Positions 1 to 8,098 of a stretch of DNA of 64,000 nucleotides are shown piece after piece (position 1 is the stretch's first letter; every line of letters starts with the position of its first letter). The notes beneath the pieces were generated by a model. The model was not told the DNA's origin. It ran no database searches and was given only the letters and a program-made list of their open reading frames with translations. The stretch comes from JAMXLO01 sp963726125 (GTDB taxonomy: Bacteria; Pseudomonadota; Alphaproteobacteria; Acetobacterales; Acetobacteraceae), in NCBI GenBank assembly GCA_963726125.1, contig CAVSBG010000020.1, forward strand, positions 248,001 to 312,000, given 5' to 3'. Made by a program: the position numbers and the translations under genes.

Positions 1-70
1 CGGGCTCCGCTACGCCCGAATAACGTCATTGTCTGCTAAATTCGACCAATGGTCACGAGCGGCGGGACTA

Positions 71-550
71 TCAGACTGCAATCGGATTGCCATTTTCGTC
101 CGTGATGATTAGTCCGCCATCGGTAGTCAAAACACTCGGCGAGCTTGGACCAACTGAAAGATAAAGAACAGGCAGTATAACCCCGCGGTTTATTGTACGA
201 CCGTTCAAAGTCGTAATCGTCATGACAATCGTGTATACGACACCAGTTTGACCAGCCGATAGCCACAACACGGCAATATTTCCATCGGCCTTGACACTGT
301 TCACGGTCAAATCTCCCGGATCGGCTGGGGCAATAGTTACATCGATGGTAGCAATTGCATCACCGTCATTCCCAACTAGGGCCGGCCCGATATCGAACCG
401 GTAGTCGAGGACGTCTGTCGGATCCTTCATCGGCCAACTCAGCGTCGGAGGCGCGGCTGATGCCGATCCACGTGGTATCGGAATAAACAAGTCAAGCACT
501 ATGGTGCGTGCGGTGCTGGGCTTCCAAATGTGCGTTGCTGTAGTGGGCAT
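71..550 (-). CDS. Phage fibre-tail adaptor-like protein
   Basis: This 159-aa protein starts at MPTTATHIWKPS. Upstream in-frame sequence (to 733) overlaps the neighbouring gene and is Arg-rich, unlike coding sequence here. The body is beta-rich, with a repeated motif in which TLSWPMKDPTDVLDYRFD is followed by an Ig-like stretch of alternating Val/Thr residues. Phage proteins of this kind sit beside tail fibres and are called fibre-tail adaptors. The assignment rests on position at the distal end of the tail operon and on general resemblance; no catalytic motif is visible. It is the last complete phage gene before the window edge. Confidence 0.5.
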   Translation of the reverse strand: MPTTATHIWKPSTARTIVLDLFIPIPRGSASAAPPTLSWPMKDPTDVLDYRFDIGPALVGNDGDAIATIDVTIAPADPGDLTVNSVKADGNIAVLWLSAGQTGVVYTIVMTITTLNGRTINRGVILPVLYLSVGPSSPSVLTTDGGLIITDENGNPIAV

Positions 551-593
551 AAAAGCTTCCTGATCGGGCGTGAGAACCGTCGTAACTCGCCGG

Positions 594-860
594 TTACTTA
601 TTGCCGGACAGAGCGACGAGCTGCGCGCTAAGGGTGGCGAGCTGCGCTTGCAGTTCGAGAACGGTCGGTATACGTGGCGCCGGAGACACGTCGCATGGAG
701 GACTGAATCCCTTGCCATCGTAGCGCCAACCATCCCTTACGCCGGGCTGCGACGAAATGTCCACCCAAACCAAGGTCGGCACAAACAATTGCGTAATATC
801 GAAACCGGTTTCCAGTATTTCTGCAACCACCCCGTCTTGGATTCGTGCATAGGATCGCAT
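594..860 (-). CDS. Small tail-fibre-associated phage protein
   Basis: This 88-aa protein starts at MRSYARIQDGVVAEILET, five codons inside the longest reading frame; that longer frame (to 875) would overlap the fibre gene. The N-terminus (YARI-x-DGVVAEI, then WVDIS and GW-x-YDG) matches a widespread small phage family coded next to tail fibres, often annotated as hypothetical or fibre-assembly proteins. The C-terminal 30 residues form a Leu/Ala/Gln heptad pattern (ELQAQLATLSAQLVALSG), a likely short coiled coil for trimerisation. It lies between the fibre and the adaptor-like gene. Confidence 0.6.
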   Translation of the reverse strand: MRSYARIQDGVVAEILETGFDITQLFVPTLVWVDISSQPGVRDGWRYDGKGFSPPCDVSPAPRIPTVLELQAQLATLSAQLVALSGNK

Positions 861-868
861 GGTTCTAC

Positions 869-2122
869 TTACCACCTTACAACGACCAAACCGGGTGCTC
901 CTGGCGCTCCATTATAAGGTGTGGAGCTGTTGCCTCCTGTACCAGCACCTGATGCGCCGCCACCAGGCGAAACACCCATAATACCCCACGTGCCGCTATT
1001 TTGGCAGCCACCCATCGGGGCGGCCCCACCCAATCCACCTTGGTTCACCACTCCCGCCTGTCCGGCAGATCCTGCGATATTGACATCGCCACCCACGCCG
1101 ACACCGCTCGGTGTCGCGCCATTCTGCGGGCTTGAGGCGCTGGCCAGAGGATTTAGGCTTCCTCCAGTCGCGCTTACAAAAGCGCCGAAACTGGACGTGC
1201 CACCCCCAGAAGGATTTGCACCGCCGGTGGTGCCTCCTGCGCCGCCCGACCCCACAGTCACCGCCACGATTTGCCCAGGTGTAAGGCCTGTGATCCGTCT
1301 GCGTGCGTAGCCGCCCCCCGAGCCACCACCACTCGGAGTAGTAGCGATTGAAGCATAACTTCCGGAGCCTCCCCCCCACAATTCTACTTCCATCTGGGTC
1401 ACTCCCGCCTGTACGGTAAAGCTCCCAGAGTTCGAATAGGTTTGAACCCCGGTTGCGAAACCAGGACGAAGAGCAGGAAGCTTCCAATTGAGCAGCGGCG
1501 CCGTTGGAAGTTGAACGATATTTACGGCGCCAATGGTAGTCTGACCGTATGATAGTGTAACAACATAAAGACCGACCCACCCATTGTCGACCGGCGGTGT
1601 CAGTTGTGATCCAGAATTAGCCGCAGCAGCGGACTTTAGCTGAAGCTGAACACGTTGAACGCGAAAGGTGTTTTGGGCGACTCCGGAGTTGGTAGGACCA
1701 CTGTATGGCTGAGTTGGATTTGACGCGTTATAATAAGGCAGCACCACTGGACTTATGTCGCTCTCTTGCAGTGTCGCCTGAATAAGATAGTTGACCGACT
1801 GGCCTGAAGTTACGGGAGCGGCCAACGTGAAAGACGTCGCAGCGAGATTGATGCCCATCTTGACCAAACAATCCCCACTGTCGGCAGGTAGCGATCCATA
1901 GGCGAGCGCATCAACGATGGATAGTTGAGTGATGCTTCCAGGACCGACCATTATGTTCAGCGAAGCTGGGACTGTTGGAAGGCAAACAAGACCATCCGCT
2001 ACTGTGTTGGTACCGAGCACAGCTTGCGCAAGGAAACCAAGTGCGACCATGCTATTGCGATTAATGTTCAAGATGTCCGTATCAAGCGGGATACTGCCGG
2101 GATAAACCAGATTCCTATCCAT
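869..2122 (-). CDS. Tail fibre / adhesin with glycine-rich C-terminal domain
   Basis: This 417-aa protein is probably the receptor-binding tail fibre. The start at 2122 (MDRNLVYPGSIPLDTDIL) is preferred because GAGGG lies four bases upstream; a longer frame to 2173 would overlap the preceding gene. Residues 1-50 resemble a conserved phage fibre N-terminus (NLVYPGSIPLDTDIL...N), and the middle is a beta-rich shaft. From about residue 250 to the end the protein is a Gly-rich domain with many GGG, GGSG and GGAG runs and very few charged residues, ending in PGAPGLVVVRW. Such domains in phage adhesins can fold as polyglycine-II helix sandwiches that display variable loops. That fold is inferred from composition only. 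Confidence 0.8.
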   Translation of the reverse strand: MDRNLVYPGSIPLDTDILNINRNSMVALGFLAQAVLGTNTVADGLVCLPTVPASLNIMVGPGSITQLSIVDALAYGSLPADSGDCLVKMGINLAATSFTLAAPVTSGQSVNYLIQATLQESDISPVVLPYYNASNPTQPYSGPTNSGVAQNTFRVQRVQLQLKSAAAANSGSQLTPPVDNGWVGLYVVTLSYGQTTIGAVNIVQLPTAPLLNWKLPALRPGFATGVQTYSNSGSFTVQAGVTQMEVELWGGGSGSYASIATTPSGGGSGGGYARRRITGLTPGQIVAVTVGSGGAGGTTGGANPSGGGTSSFGAFVSATGGSLNPLASASSPQNGATPSGVGVGGDVNIAGSAGQAGVVNQGGLGGAAPMGGCQNSGTWGIMGVSPGGGASGAGTGGNSSTPYNGAPGAPGLVVVRW

Positions 2123-2151
2123 AAGACCCTCGTTACCAGGTGAACCAGCCT

Positions 2152-2827
2152 TTAATCGATAATCGCCGTCCACCCGATGGTGGCTACCGGCAATACACTT
2201 GCGACAGCTGCATAAATGGTGTCATCCGTCACTTGTCCCTCGATCATTGTCAAATTGCCGTATTCGATCGGCCCATCGCCATAGCCTGCGCCAAGCGCAT
2301 TCCAACCTGACACAACAGAAATTCCGGCGCTTGAGGGACGAAACGCCGTAATGAAGCACTGGAAGGGTAGAATTAGGCTACCCCAACCGCCCACGATCCC
2401 ATAGGCCAACCCACAAACGGCACCTGCCTTCAGCATATAACCACCGGTGTCGGGCGGGCGAGCAGGCTCAAATATGATTGGCGCGCGCCCCGTTAGGTCC
2501 TGCAAAATATCGAGCACGGCGGTGCGCGTCCCGCGCTCTCGGAACAATTCGCGCGTGATTTCGGGTTCTAAGGACGTTATCGTCTTGATTAGGCCACCTG
2601 ACCAGTCGTCCGCCAAAAAAGTCCATTGCTATCATGTCCAGCCACACATCAGACGCCGTAGCAATGCGCGCCTGTGCCTGCACATATTGCAAAACTCCGT
2701 AAATCCAACTCCAGCCGGAGGCGAATCCGCTCAAGACCGCGTCGAGGACAGGTGTCGAGTCTGGGAACCATTGCGTGGGCAGCACGGCACGCAACCGGCT
2801 GCACATATCCTGTTGGTCGCCGATCAT
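2152..2827 (-). pseudogene. Baseplate protein gpI-like, interrupted by a frameshift
   Basis: Two overlapping frames together make one tail protein. The first, from 2827, reads MIGDQQDMCSRLRAVLP...ARIATASDVWLDMIAMDFFGG and then loses sense. The second supplies ITRELFRERGTRTAVLDILQDLTGR...FEPARPPDTGGY and runs to 2152. Sense passes from frame one to frame two near 2559-2564, where one extra base in the minus-strand run CGAAATC would explain it. The ATG-less start of the second frame (TTG) and the matching halves argue against two separate genes. It sits between the J-like baseplate gene and the fibre, where P2-type gpI belongs. The lesion may be a real mutation, which would inactivate the tail, or a sequencing error. 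Confidence 0.7.
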
Positions 2828-2828
2828 A

Positions 2829-3953
2829 TCAGTTTACTGCCACTGTACCTGTTTTGATGACGCCGGCAATTCCCGGCACCAGGTCATTGCCGCTGCCGTT
2901 AATTAGAACTTGACTTACATTGACAATCGTCGAACTGGCCTCGTAGGCAATCTGGGCAAGTTTCGTCGCTGGGAGGGAGTTGCCTATCGGCAGATTATTA
3001 ACGTAAGAAATAAGAGCATCGCCGACCAAAGCTTGTACCGGCGCCTTGGCGGTACCTGTCGCAACTGCAATGTTCATGGAAAGCCCAGCGCTCACTACCG
3101 TCGGCGCCTGAACGCTGAAAACTGACCCAATCGGCCGAACAGCATCTATTGCTGACTGAACCGTTGACAACAATACTGTAGACGGCGTCCCCGTTCCATC
3201 GTCGACCGTAACTACAAAGTTTCCTAACAATGTTTGTCCCGTCGGATCAACATTCTCCTGAATAGCGTACGAAAGGCCCTGCTGTATGCTGCTCACGGCA
3301 TAGCCGATCGACGACAGTGTCGCACGAGAGCGGCTAGCAATAAAGTCGACAAAACGGATCCTGAAAGCAGCATCTGACTCGGCGTCAATGCCCTTCTGGG
3401 TAGCAATCGCGTTGTTCACGGAGTCAATACCAGGCATGGTGGATGCTAAAAGTGAAATCGTACCTGCCTGGATATTTCCTGCAGTGCCTGGAGCCTGGGC
3501 CACAACGGACACATCGAGAGACGCGGTCCCGGCGGGAATGACATATCCATTGCTAATGGCCGACCATCCAGCATTCTGTATATCCACACTCACCACGAAT
3601 ATCTGAGTTCCATCGGTGCTCCGCACCAGTGCTCCCGCCGGGATCACAGCAGCGGTCATTGGTGTAAAGCGGGAAAACGTGACCATACCAACAGCGAAAG
3701 ACGCAGGTAACCTCGTCAGCGTCATGTCCGCCATCCAGCTATCAAGGTCCGGTCCGTTGCTGGTAGAGGCGCGCGTGGTACGCAGCACCAAGAGGACAAG
3801 CCATTGCATCCAAAGGCCGATCGATGCATTGGCTTCAAGTAACGCACGTAGCGTTGAACCGACAGCCAAATCGAGTAGCTGCGACGCCGAGGCTTGAACC
3901 GACGCCGCCATATTTTCTACCAAAACGGAGAAAGTTCGAAGCGGGATTTGCAT
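2829..3953 (-). CDS. Baseplate assembly protein J-like (gp47 family)
   Basis: This 374-aa protein forms the arm of the baseplate wedge. The N-terminal part contains DLAVGSTLRALLEANASIGLWMQWL, typical of J-like proteins, then DSWMADMTLTRLPAS, and a central module AAVIPAGALVRSTDGTQIFVV characteristic of Baseplate_J. The C-terminal domain with RPIGSVFSVQAPTVV and the ending region NVSQVLINGSGNDL are also typical. Length is close to that of other family members. The gene follows the gp25/W-like gene with a three-base gap and precedes the frameshifted I-like gene, which matches the conserved V-W-J-I order of contractile tails. Confidence 0.88.
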   Translation of the reverse strand: MQIPLRTFSVLVENMAASVQASASQLLDLAVGSTLRALLEANASIGLWMQWLVLLVLRTTRASTSNGPDLDSWMADMTLTRLPASFAVGMVTFSRFTPMTAAVIPAGALVRSTDGTQIFVVSVDIQNAGWSAISNGYVIPAGTASLDVSVVAQAPGTAGNIQAGTISLLASTMPGIDSVNNAIATQKGIDAESDAAFRIRFVDFIASRSRATLSSIGYAVSSIQQGLSYAIQENVDPTGQTLLGNFVVTVDDGTGTPSTVLLSTVQSAIDAVRPIGSVFSVQAPTVVSAGLSMNIAVATGTAKAPVQALVGDALISYVNNLPIGNSLPATKLAQIAYEASSTIVNVSQVLINGSGNDLVPGIAGVIKTGTVAVN

Positions 3954-3956
3954 GGT

Positions 3957-4334
3957 CTAATCAACGATAGAAAATGATAAAGTCTGCGTCTCGCTCGTAT
4001 CCGCGTCGACGTAACGTATGCTTACATACACTGTTCCTGCCGCCCCCCCCGGTGCTACTTCGACATCGATAATGGGCTCTGGCTGGCGCGCCACAGCGGC
4101 TTCCTTGAAGATTTGACTGCGCACGACAGCCCGTATCTGCAACGCATTGACGGGTTGACCAATGAAACGAGCGAGCCCAGCCCCATAATCTAACTGCCAA
4201 ATGTAACCGCCAGGATTGGTTAGCAAGCGCCTCAATACGCGTTGTTGGCCCAGCAACGGTCCGGACACCACGCCGATGTCACCGGAGGAGCCAATCACCA
4301 AATCTGATCCCCACTCATGAAGGGCATCCACCAT
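3957..4334 (-). CDS. Baseplate wedge protein, gpW/gp25-like
   Basis: This 125-aa protein has the size and layout of gp25-like wedge proteins: SSGDIGVVSGPLLGQQRVLRRLLTNPGGYIWQLDYGAGLARFIGQPVN, then a C-terminal beta-rich region ending in LSFSIVD. The central QRVLRRLLT-NPGGY-YGAGL segment is the recognisable core. In contractile tails gp25 is a structural wedge protein that helps trigger sheath assembly. It lies between the V-like spike gene and the J-like gene, as in P2-type baseplate clusters. Confidence 0.75.
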   Translation of the reverse strand: MVDALHEWGSDLVIGSSGDIGVVSGPLLGQQRVLRRLLTNPGGYIWQLDYGAGLARFIGQPVNALQIRAVVRSQIFKEAAVARQPEPIIDVEVAPGGAAGTVYVSIRYVDADTSETQTLSFSIVD

Positions 4335-4339
4335 AGCGA

Positions 4340-4867
4340 TCAGTCTTGCTGATTGCTGGTAGACGTCATGCCGCCGCGCGAGTTGATATGAGCATGCGCA
4401 TCGTAGTGTCCGCGCAGCCGCGACAACGAGCCACGGCTATCAAAGACGTCACCAGCCACGTGCAAATCTCCCTGGATCTGAACGGTGCCGTCATTTTGGA
4501 GACGGATTGCACTCCCGGAATTGTGCACGAGCCAAAGCTCCCCGACCGGGACCGCAGGAGGGATTTGCGTACTTGAATACGCGCGACCGATGATTACACC
4601 ATGCTCAGCATCGCCTTCCTGCGCCAGTATAAAGACCTGATCACCTGGGGACGGTGGACACCACAGACCCCAACCGGTCCCCACCCATTGAGACAAAACA
4701 GGAAGCCAACCGGTAAGTACACCTTCGGGCTGCAAAGTTACCCTCACTGTCGCAGCTTGAGCGTTAACGGATGTTACGGTTCCGAAGCGTGGCTGGCTGA
4801 GACCTTGGTCCATGGCCCCGGCGTGCTGTTTGATTGCGTTGATAAACCGTTCCATGTCTTGAATCAC
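4340..4867 (-). CDS. Baseplate spike assembly protein V-like
   Basis: This 175-aa protein is a gpV-type spike. Residues about 25-110 form the OB-fold gp5-like module (FGTVTSVNAQAATVRVTLQPEG-x-TGWLPVLSQWVGTGWGLWCPPSPGDQVFILAQEGD-x-HGVIIGR). The part after residue 115 has short beta-helix repeats (VQIQGDLHVAGDVFD) and ends in GHYDAHAHINSRGG, a tip with His residues that could bind metal as in other phage spikes. The spike pierces the host envelope. The start at 4867 is used; an alternative Met follows four codons later. Confidence 0.85.
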   Translation of the reverse strand: MIQDMERFINAIKQHAGAMDQGLSQPRFGTVTSVNAQAATVRVTLQPEGVLTGWLPVLSQWVGTGWGLWCPPSPGDQVFILAQEGDAEHGVIIGRAYSSTQIPPAVPVGELWLVHNSGSAIRLQNDGTVQIQGDLHVAGDVFDSRGSLSRLRGHYDAHAHINSRGGMTSTSNQQD

Positions 4868-4869
4868 CG

Positions 4870-5970
4870 CTACTGAGGTAACGACGTGGCTGTCGCCGTT
4901 ATCGCCCGGGGAGAACTATTCGTGGCGCGCACACATTGAGTCATTCCCCTGTGAGGGTCCAACCTCCGTTCGATCGCATCGACCCGATAAACCTGATCGA
5001 AGTCGGTTCCCGTTCCATCGAGAGCGATCATGCTGCGGGATGTAAGGGCTAGCTCGCCAGGCATCTCTATTTCGACCGTTCGCTCATGGCGCACCAGCTC
5101 CGCCAATCTTTTTTGAGCGAAGTCCAGAGCATCATTCGGGGCGAGATTTGGTTTGATAAAAACGTACGATTGAGGCCCGCGGCGAGTCGACGCGTCACTT
5201 GCAGACGCCACCGCTTTCTGAACAAAGACCGTATTCTCACGCGAATTCCAGCTCTTAACGATGACCTGCATACTGCGGGCCAAGGTCAGTTCCCGTCCCA
5301 GTCTGATGCCAACAACGTCCGTCGGTCGAAGCGTTAGTGCGATATCAGTGACGTTCGTGGACGGTTGAAAATAAAGGGCTTGACCTTCCACAAAGACATC
5401 GAACCCCTCCTGGCGGGCCAGAAAGACCAACAAATCCCACTCGGTGGTACTATGGCTAAATTGATCAAATGTCACTCGATCGTGTTCGTTTTGATAGTAA
5501 CGCCCCACGGGATTGGTAGTTTTGAAGACTTGTGGTTCCAGGTCATGACGTTCTGCAAGTAATATAGCTATCTCGCTTGACGTCTGGTTAGTGAAGGACT
5601 CCTGCGTGCGCGCCTCAATGAGCGAGGCGGCCAAATCTCTACCGGCAAGATGTACAAAACCATGCACTGGGTCTATTGAGACATTGTCGACTGCGCCCAT
5701 CACGAGGCTCGTAAATGAAGCACCACTATCCAGGCTGAATTGGACTTCGACCAGAATATCCACTGTGCTCGCCCAGAACTGGGCAGCTCCATAATTCGAG
5801 TCGCTGCCGAGTGCCAGCGAGACAATGAACCGGTCTGCTCCGTAATAGTTGTTGGAAAGGACCTCTGCCTCGATAGCGCCCGGCATCGGATTTCCGTTGG
5901 CCAAGACTCTCAATCGCGGGGACCGCCAGACGGCATTGCTGTCACTGATCGGCAATGCCGCCCCCCGCAT
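4870..5970 (-). CDS. Tail hub protein, gpD (late control D)-like
   Basis: This 366-aa protein matches the hub that holds the spike and caps the tail tube. Visible features are LRVLANGNPMPGAIEAEVLSN near the N-terminus, a VDNVSIDPVHGFVHLAGRDLAASLIEAR segment typical of gpD/gp27-type proteins, then TEWDLLVFLARQEGFDVFVEGQALYF. The gene follows the X-like gene with a 29-base overlap if the ATG at 5970 is used; a later start is possible. Position between X-like and V-like genes agrees with the X-D-V order of contractile tail clusters. Confidence 0.78.
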   Translation of the reverse strand: MRGAALPISDSNAVWRSPRLRVLANGNPMPGAIEAEVLSNNYYGADRFIVSLALGSDSNYGAAQFWASTVDILVEVQFSLDSGASFTSLVMGAVDNVSIDPVHGFVHLAGRDLAASLIEARTQESFTNQTSSEIAILLAERHDLEPQVFKTTNPVGRYYQNEHDRVTFDQFSHSTTEWDLLVFLARQEGFDVFVEGQALYFQPSTNVTDIALTLRPTDVVGIRLGRELTLARSMQVIVKSWNSRENTVFVQKAVASASDASTRRGPQSYVFIKPNLAPNDALDFAQKRLAELVRHERTVEIEMPGELALTSRSMIALDGTGTDFDQVYRVDAIERRLDPHRGMTQCVRATNSSPRAITATATSLPQ

Positions 5971-6127
5971 TGCGGTCCGCGTCGGGAATGAGCAGATTCG
6001 TTAATCCCACAAGCATCGGGTCAGTTAAGTTATTCAACTTCGCGATTCGTATCCATTGGGTCGCGTCAGACAGTTGCACAGCAGCAATACGAAACAGATT
6101 CTCGCCTGTCACTAGGACGCTCCGCAT
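5942..6127 (-). CDS. Tail protein X / LysM-like
   Basis: This small protein of 61 aa (MRSVLVTGENLFRIAAVQLSDATQWIRIAKLNNLTDPML) has the LysM-like pattern of gpX: ENLFRIAAVQLSDATQWIRIAKLNNL. The start at 6127 is chosen because the preceding gene stops at 6129; a longer frame would add seven Arg-rich residues and overlap it. gpX-type proteins sit at the tail tip and are thought to bind peptidoglycan or help place the hub. The C-terminus (NAGGGIADQ) overlaps the start of the D-like gene, which suggests translational coupling. Confidence 0.75.
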   Translation of the reverse strand: MRSVLVTGENLFRIAAVQLSDATQWIRIAKLNNLTDPMLVGLTNLLIPDADRNAGGGIADQ

Positions 6128-6128
6128 G

Positions 6129-6869
6129 CTACGTACTCGCGTTCGCAAGGTTGATGGCCAAGCGGCTAAAATATGAGCTAGCTACGACCAGTGAACTCAG
6201 TTGCCCCATGGCGTCTGTAGCACTCAGTAATTTCGTCGCCCCGTCTTGGGCGGATTTTGCTGGACCAAGATTTGCGCATTTAATTACATCATTTTCCGTT
6301 CCCATGGCTGTATAAATAGTAGCTTGGGTTGCAGCTAGTGCCGTCTGCGCCGCTGCGAATTCCTGCGTGCCAATACCCGATGTGCCCGACCCAATGGGCA
6401 GACTTTGCAATACCGACACATCCAAACCCGCGTTTGATGCATAGCTGGCTGCTGTGTCCATGTCTGCACCAATGATGCTCGTGATAGATACAGGTATAAT
6501 TGGTACTATTGAGGCCTCATCCTGCAACACGGTGCACACGATGTGGTACGGAACCCACCATCCATTATGATAGTCAGCCTGTAATTCCGTTATCAGAACC
6601 GTGTAAAAGAAAACGTCCCACGTAAGCGCCATAGCCAATCCCTCAGAACGCAGTTCATCCAGGGCCCGGGCACGCAACGTCGCATCAACGCCGGAAAAGA
6701 TACCAGCAAAGTTGATCTGTGCGTCATCACGGCCTAAAACATCGATGACGCGTTCCCCGCCCGGCAAGGCGTGCACAGCAACACGTTGTCTGCCACCAAA
6801 ATTGATGCGAGAGGGAATCTCAAAGTCCCGAAATAGGACCGGGCCGAGAACCAAAGCGACGTCAGACAT
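6129..6869 (-). CDS. Tail protein, gpU-like
   Basis: This 246-aa protein carries the motif INFGGRQRVAVHALPGG followed by ERVIDVLGRDDAQINFAGIFSG and ATLRARALDELRSEG. That layout (tube-like beta domain that ends in a residue-spaced RA..LD.LR..G) resembles P2 gpU and related tail-terminator or tube-initiator proteins. The C-terminal 100 residues are Ala/Ser-rich and helical. It lies between the tape-measure candidate and the X-like gene, as gpU does in P2-type clusters. Function is inferred from motif and position, not from a catalytic site. Confidence 0.6.
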   Translation of the reverse strand: MSDVALVLGPVLFRDFEIPSRINFGGRQRVAVHALPGGERVIDVLGRDDAQINFAGIFSGVDATLRARALDELRSEGLAMALTWDVFFYTVLITELQADYHNGWWVPYHIVCTVLQDEASIVPIIPVSITSIIGADMDTAASYASNAGLDVSVLQSLPIGSGTSGIGTQEFAAAQTALAATQATIYTAMGTENDVIKCANLGPAKSAQDGATKLLSATDAMGQLSSLVVASSYFSRLAINLANAST

Positions 6870-6963
6870 CTGGGCCCCGTTCTGCGGTCACTTCGAAGAC
6901 TCTCGCGCGTGGCTTACAGTTGACGAATGGGTGTGTAAATTTGGTCATGCGGCCGATCTCCAT
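6862..6963 (-). CDS. Possible 33-aa phage peptide upstream of the gpU-like gene
   Basis: A short frame starts at MEIGRMTKFTHPFVN and ends at TGA eight bases inside the next gene (GATGTCTGAC). A G-rich tract (GGAGGCGGGGG) lies 9 to 18 bases upstream and could serve as a ribosome site. The same frame upstream of the TAA at about 6966 reads AIYDPSVPYGRCMLDNRHFT, which looks protein-like, so the region 6862-7050 may instead be one decayed small gene. I do not recognise a family. Confidence 0.3.
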   Translation of the reverse strand: MEIGRMTKFTHPFVNCKPRARVFEVTAERGPDV

Positions 6964-7052
6964 CTGTTACCCCCGCCTCCCCACTGTGAAATGCCGGTTG
7001 TCTAACATGCAACGGCCATACGGTACGGACGGATCATAGATTGCTCGCTCAC

Positions 7053-8093
7053 TTAGACGCCGACAGCGGCGCCAGGATAGGTGGCGCTGACACGAGGATC
7101 GATGCCAGTCGTTCCTCCACAAGGACGGGATGCCTGCCGACTGAGACAATCAAAGATCCAGCGCCCAAGATATCCACCATCCACTACTACGACGCCGTTC
7201 TTTGGCTCCGACGAAGGCCCCGATATGGGTTCTTGTTGCGGTCCATCCAATCGGCCATCGGGCCAAGCAATCTTTTTACCGCGACTTTCTTGCCATGCTC
7301 TTATAGCAAGAGTATCCTTGTGTAATGGTGCTCCAGGAGTTGGTGATGCTGCCTCTATCACCGCGGAGATCGAGCTAACAGACTGTTGCGCCAGTTCGAT
7401 CGCGTCGCTTCTAACGGGTCGCACTTCAGCCCCTGGCTCCGTCCTAGTGACGTTGAGGTTTCTGGAAAGCAGCGATATGAGACTGGGCGCTGTGCTTGTT
7501 ATATCCGAAATCAGTAATGTCGGCTTCTCCAGAGAAGCATCCGTAGGTTGACTTTCTTCCCCGCTCGCTGCCCAAATTAATTTGGCAGGTGCAATTGGCG
7601 AGTTCGCAACAGCCCTCGGGATCGAGACCGTTGGAGAATCATTGCGCGGTCCGGACGGCACCGTTGCCACCGCTGGCAGTGCCCCCCACTCCACCTTAGC
7701 GGGCGATACGGATTCCGGCAGAAACGGCGCGAGCTCATTTGGTATCCTATTATAAGCAGAGCCCGCGGCGGGAGGTCTGACTATTGACTGACTGTCGCAC
7801 CGCGTCGCCGTCTCGCCTATGTGAACGCAAGCTTCTTGATGAGCAGTATCCGCATCCCATAGCCCTGACACATCCACGGAGGTCTGTCCGGCGCCGATAG
7901 AACCTGCGGGCGCGATGCCGGGGCTGAACCCCTGCAGGCCAGCGCCAAGGTCTCTCATAAGCGCTGTCATTGAGGACTCTGCATCAATTACTTCTGCAAG
8001 CACAGCCGATGCGCTTCCAATCAATGCAACTTCCTCCAATGCTCCGTTAGCGGCTGCCATGGCCTTTTCAGTAGCGCCATAGTCATCCCACAT
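7053..8093 (-). CDS. Tape-measure-position protein, short and Pro/Ser-rich
   Basis: This 346-aa protein occupies the slot of the tape measure, directly after the tail-assembly chaperone. The ATG at 8093 is preferred: it follows the chaperone long-form stop at 8099 and has GGAGG 11 bases upstream. A TTG start at 8126 is also open. Residues 10-60 are Ala-rich and helical, the middle is low-complexity Pro/Ser/Ala/Glu, and the C-terminus (VDGGYLGRWIFDCLSRQASRPCGGTTGIDPR) looks like a conserved terminal motif. No transmembrane segment or long coiled coil is visible, and length is well below typical tape measures. It could be a short tape measure, a degenerate one, or another tail protein. Confidence 0.5.
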   Translation of the reverse strand: MWDDYGATEKAMAAANGALEEVALIGSASAVLAEVIDAESSMTALMRDLGAGLQGFSPGIAPAGSIGAGQTSVDVSGLWDADTAHQEACVHIGETATRCDSQSIVRPPAAGSAYNRIPNELAPFLPESVSPAKVEWGALPAVATVPSGPRNDSPTVSIPRAVANSPIAPAKLIWAASGEESQPTDASLEKPTLLISDITSTAPSLISLLSRNLNVTRTEPGAEVRPVRSDAIELAQQSVSSISAVIEAASPTPGAPLHKDTLAIRAWQESRGKKIAWPDGRLDGPQQEPISGPSSEPKNGVVVVDGGYLGRWIFDCLSRQASRPCGGTTGIDPRVSATYPGAAVGV

Positions 8094-8098
8094 CAAAT

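Noticed and set aside
1..18. Inverted repeat CGGGC...GCCCG at the window edge as a phage operon terminator
   Set aside because: The stem is only five pairs with an eight-base loop and any T-tract would lie outside the window, so it cannot be supported.
2615..2620. Run of six T (minus strand) as a programmed frameshift site for the I-like gene
   Set aside because: The frame-one protein stays sensible for about 17 more codons past the run, so the change of frame occurs later, near 2559-2564.
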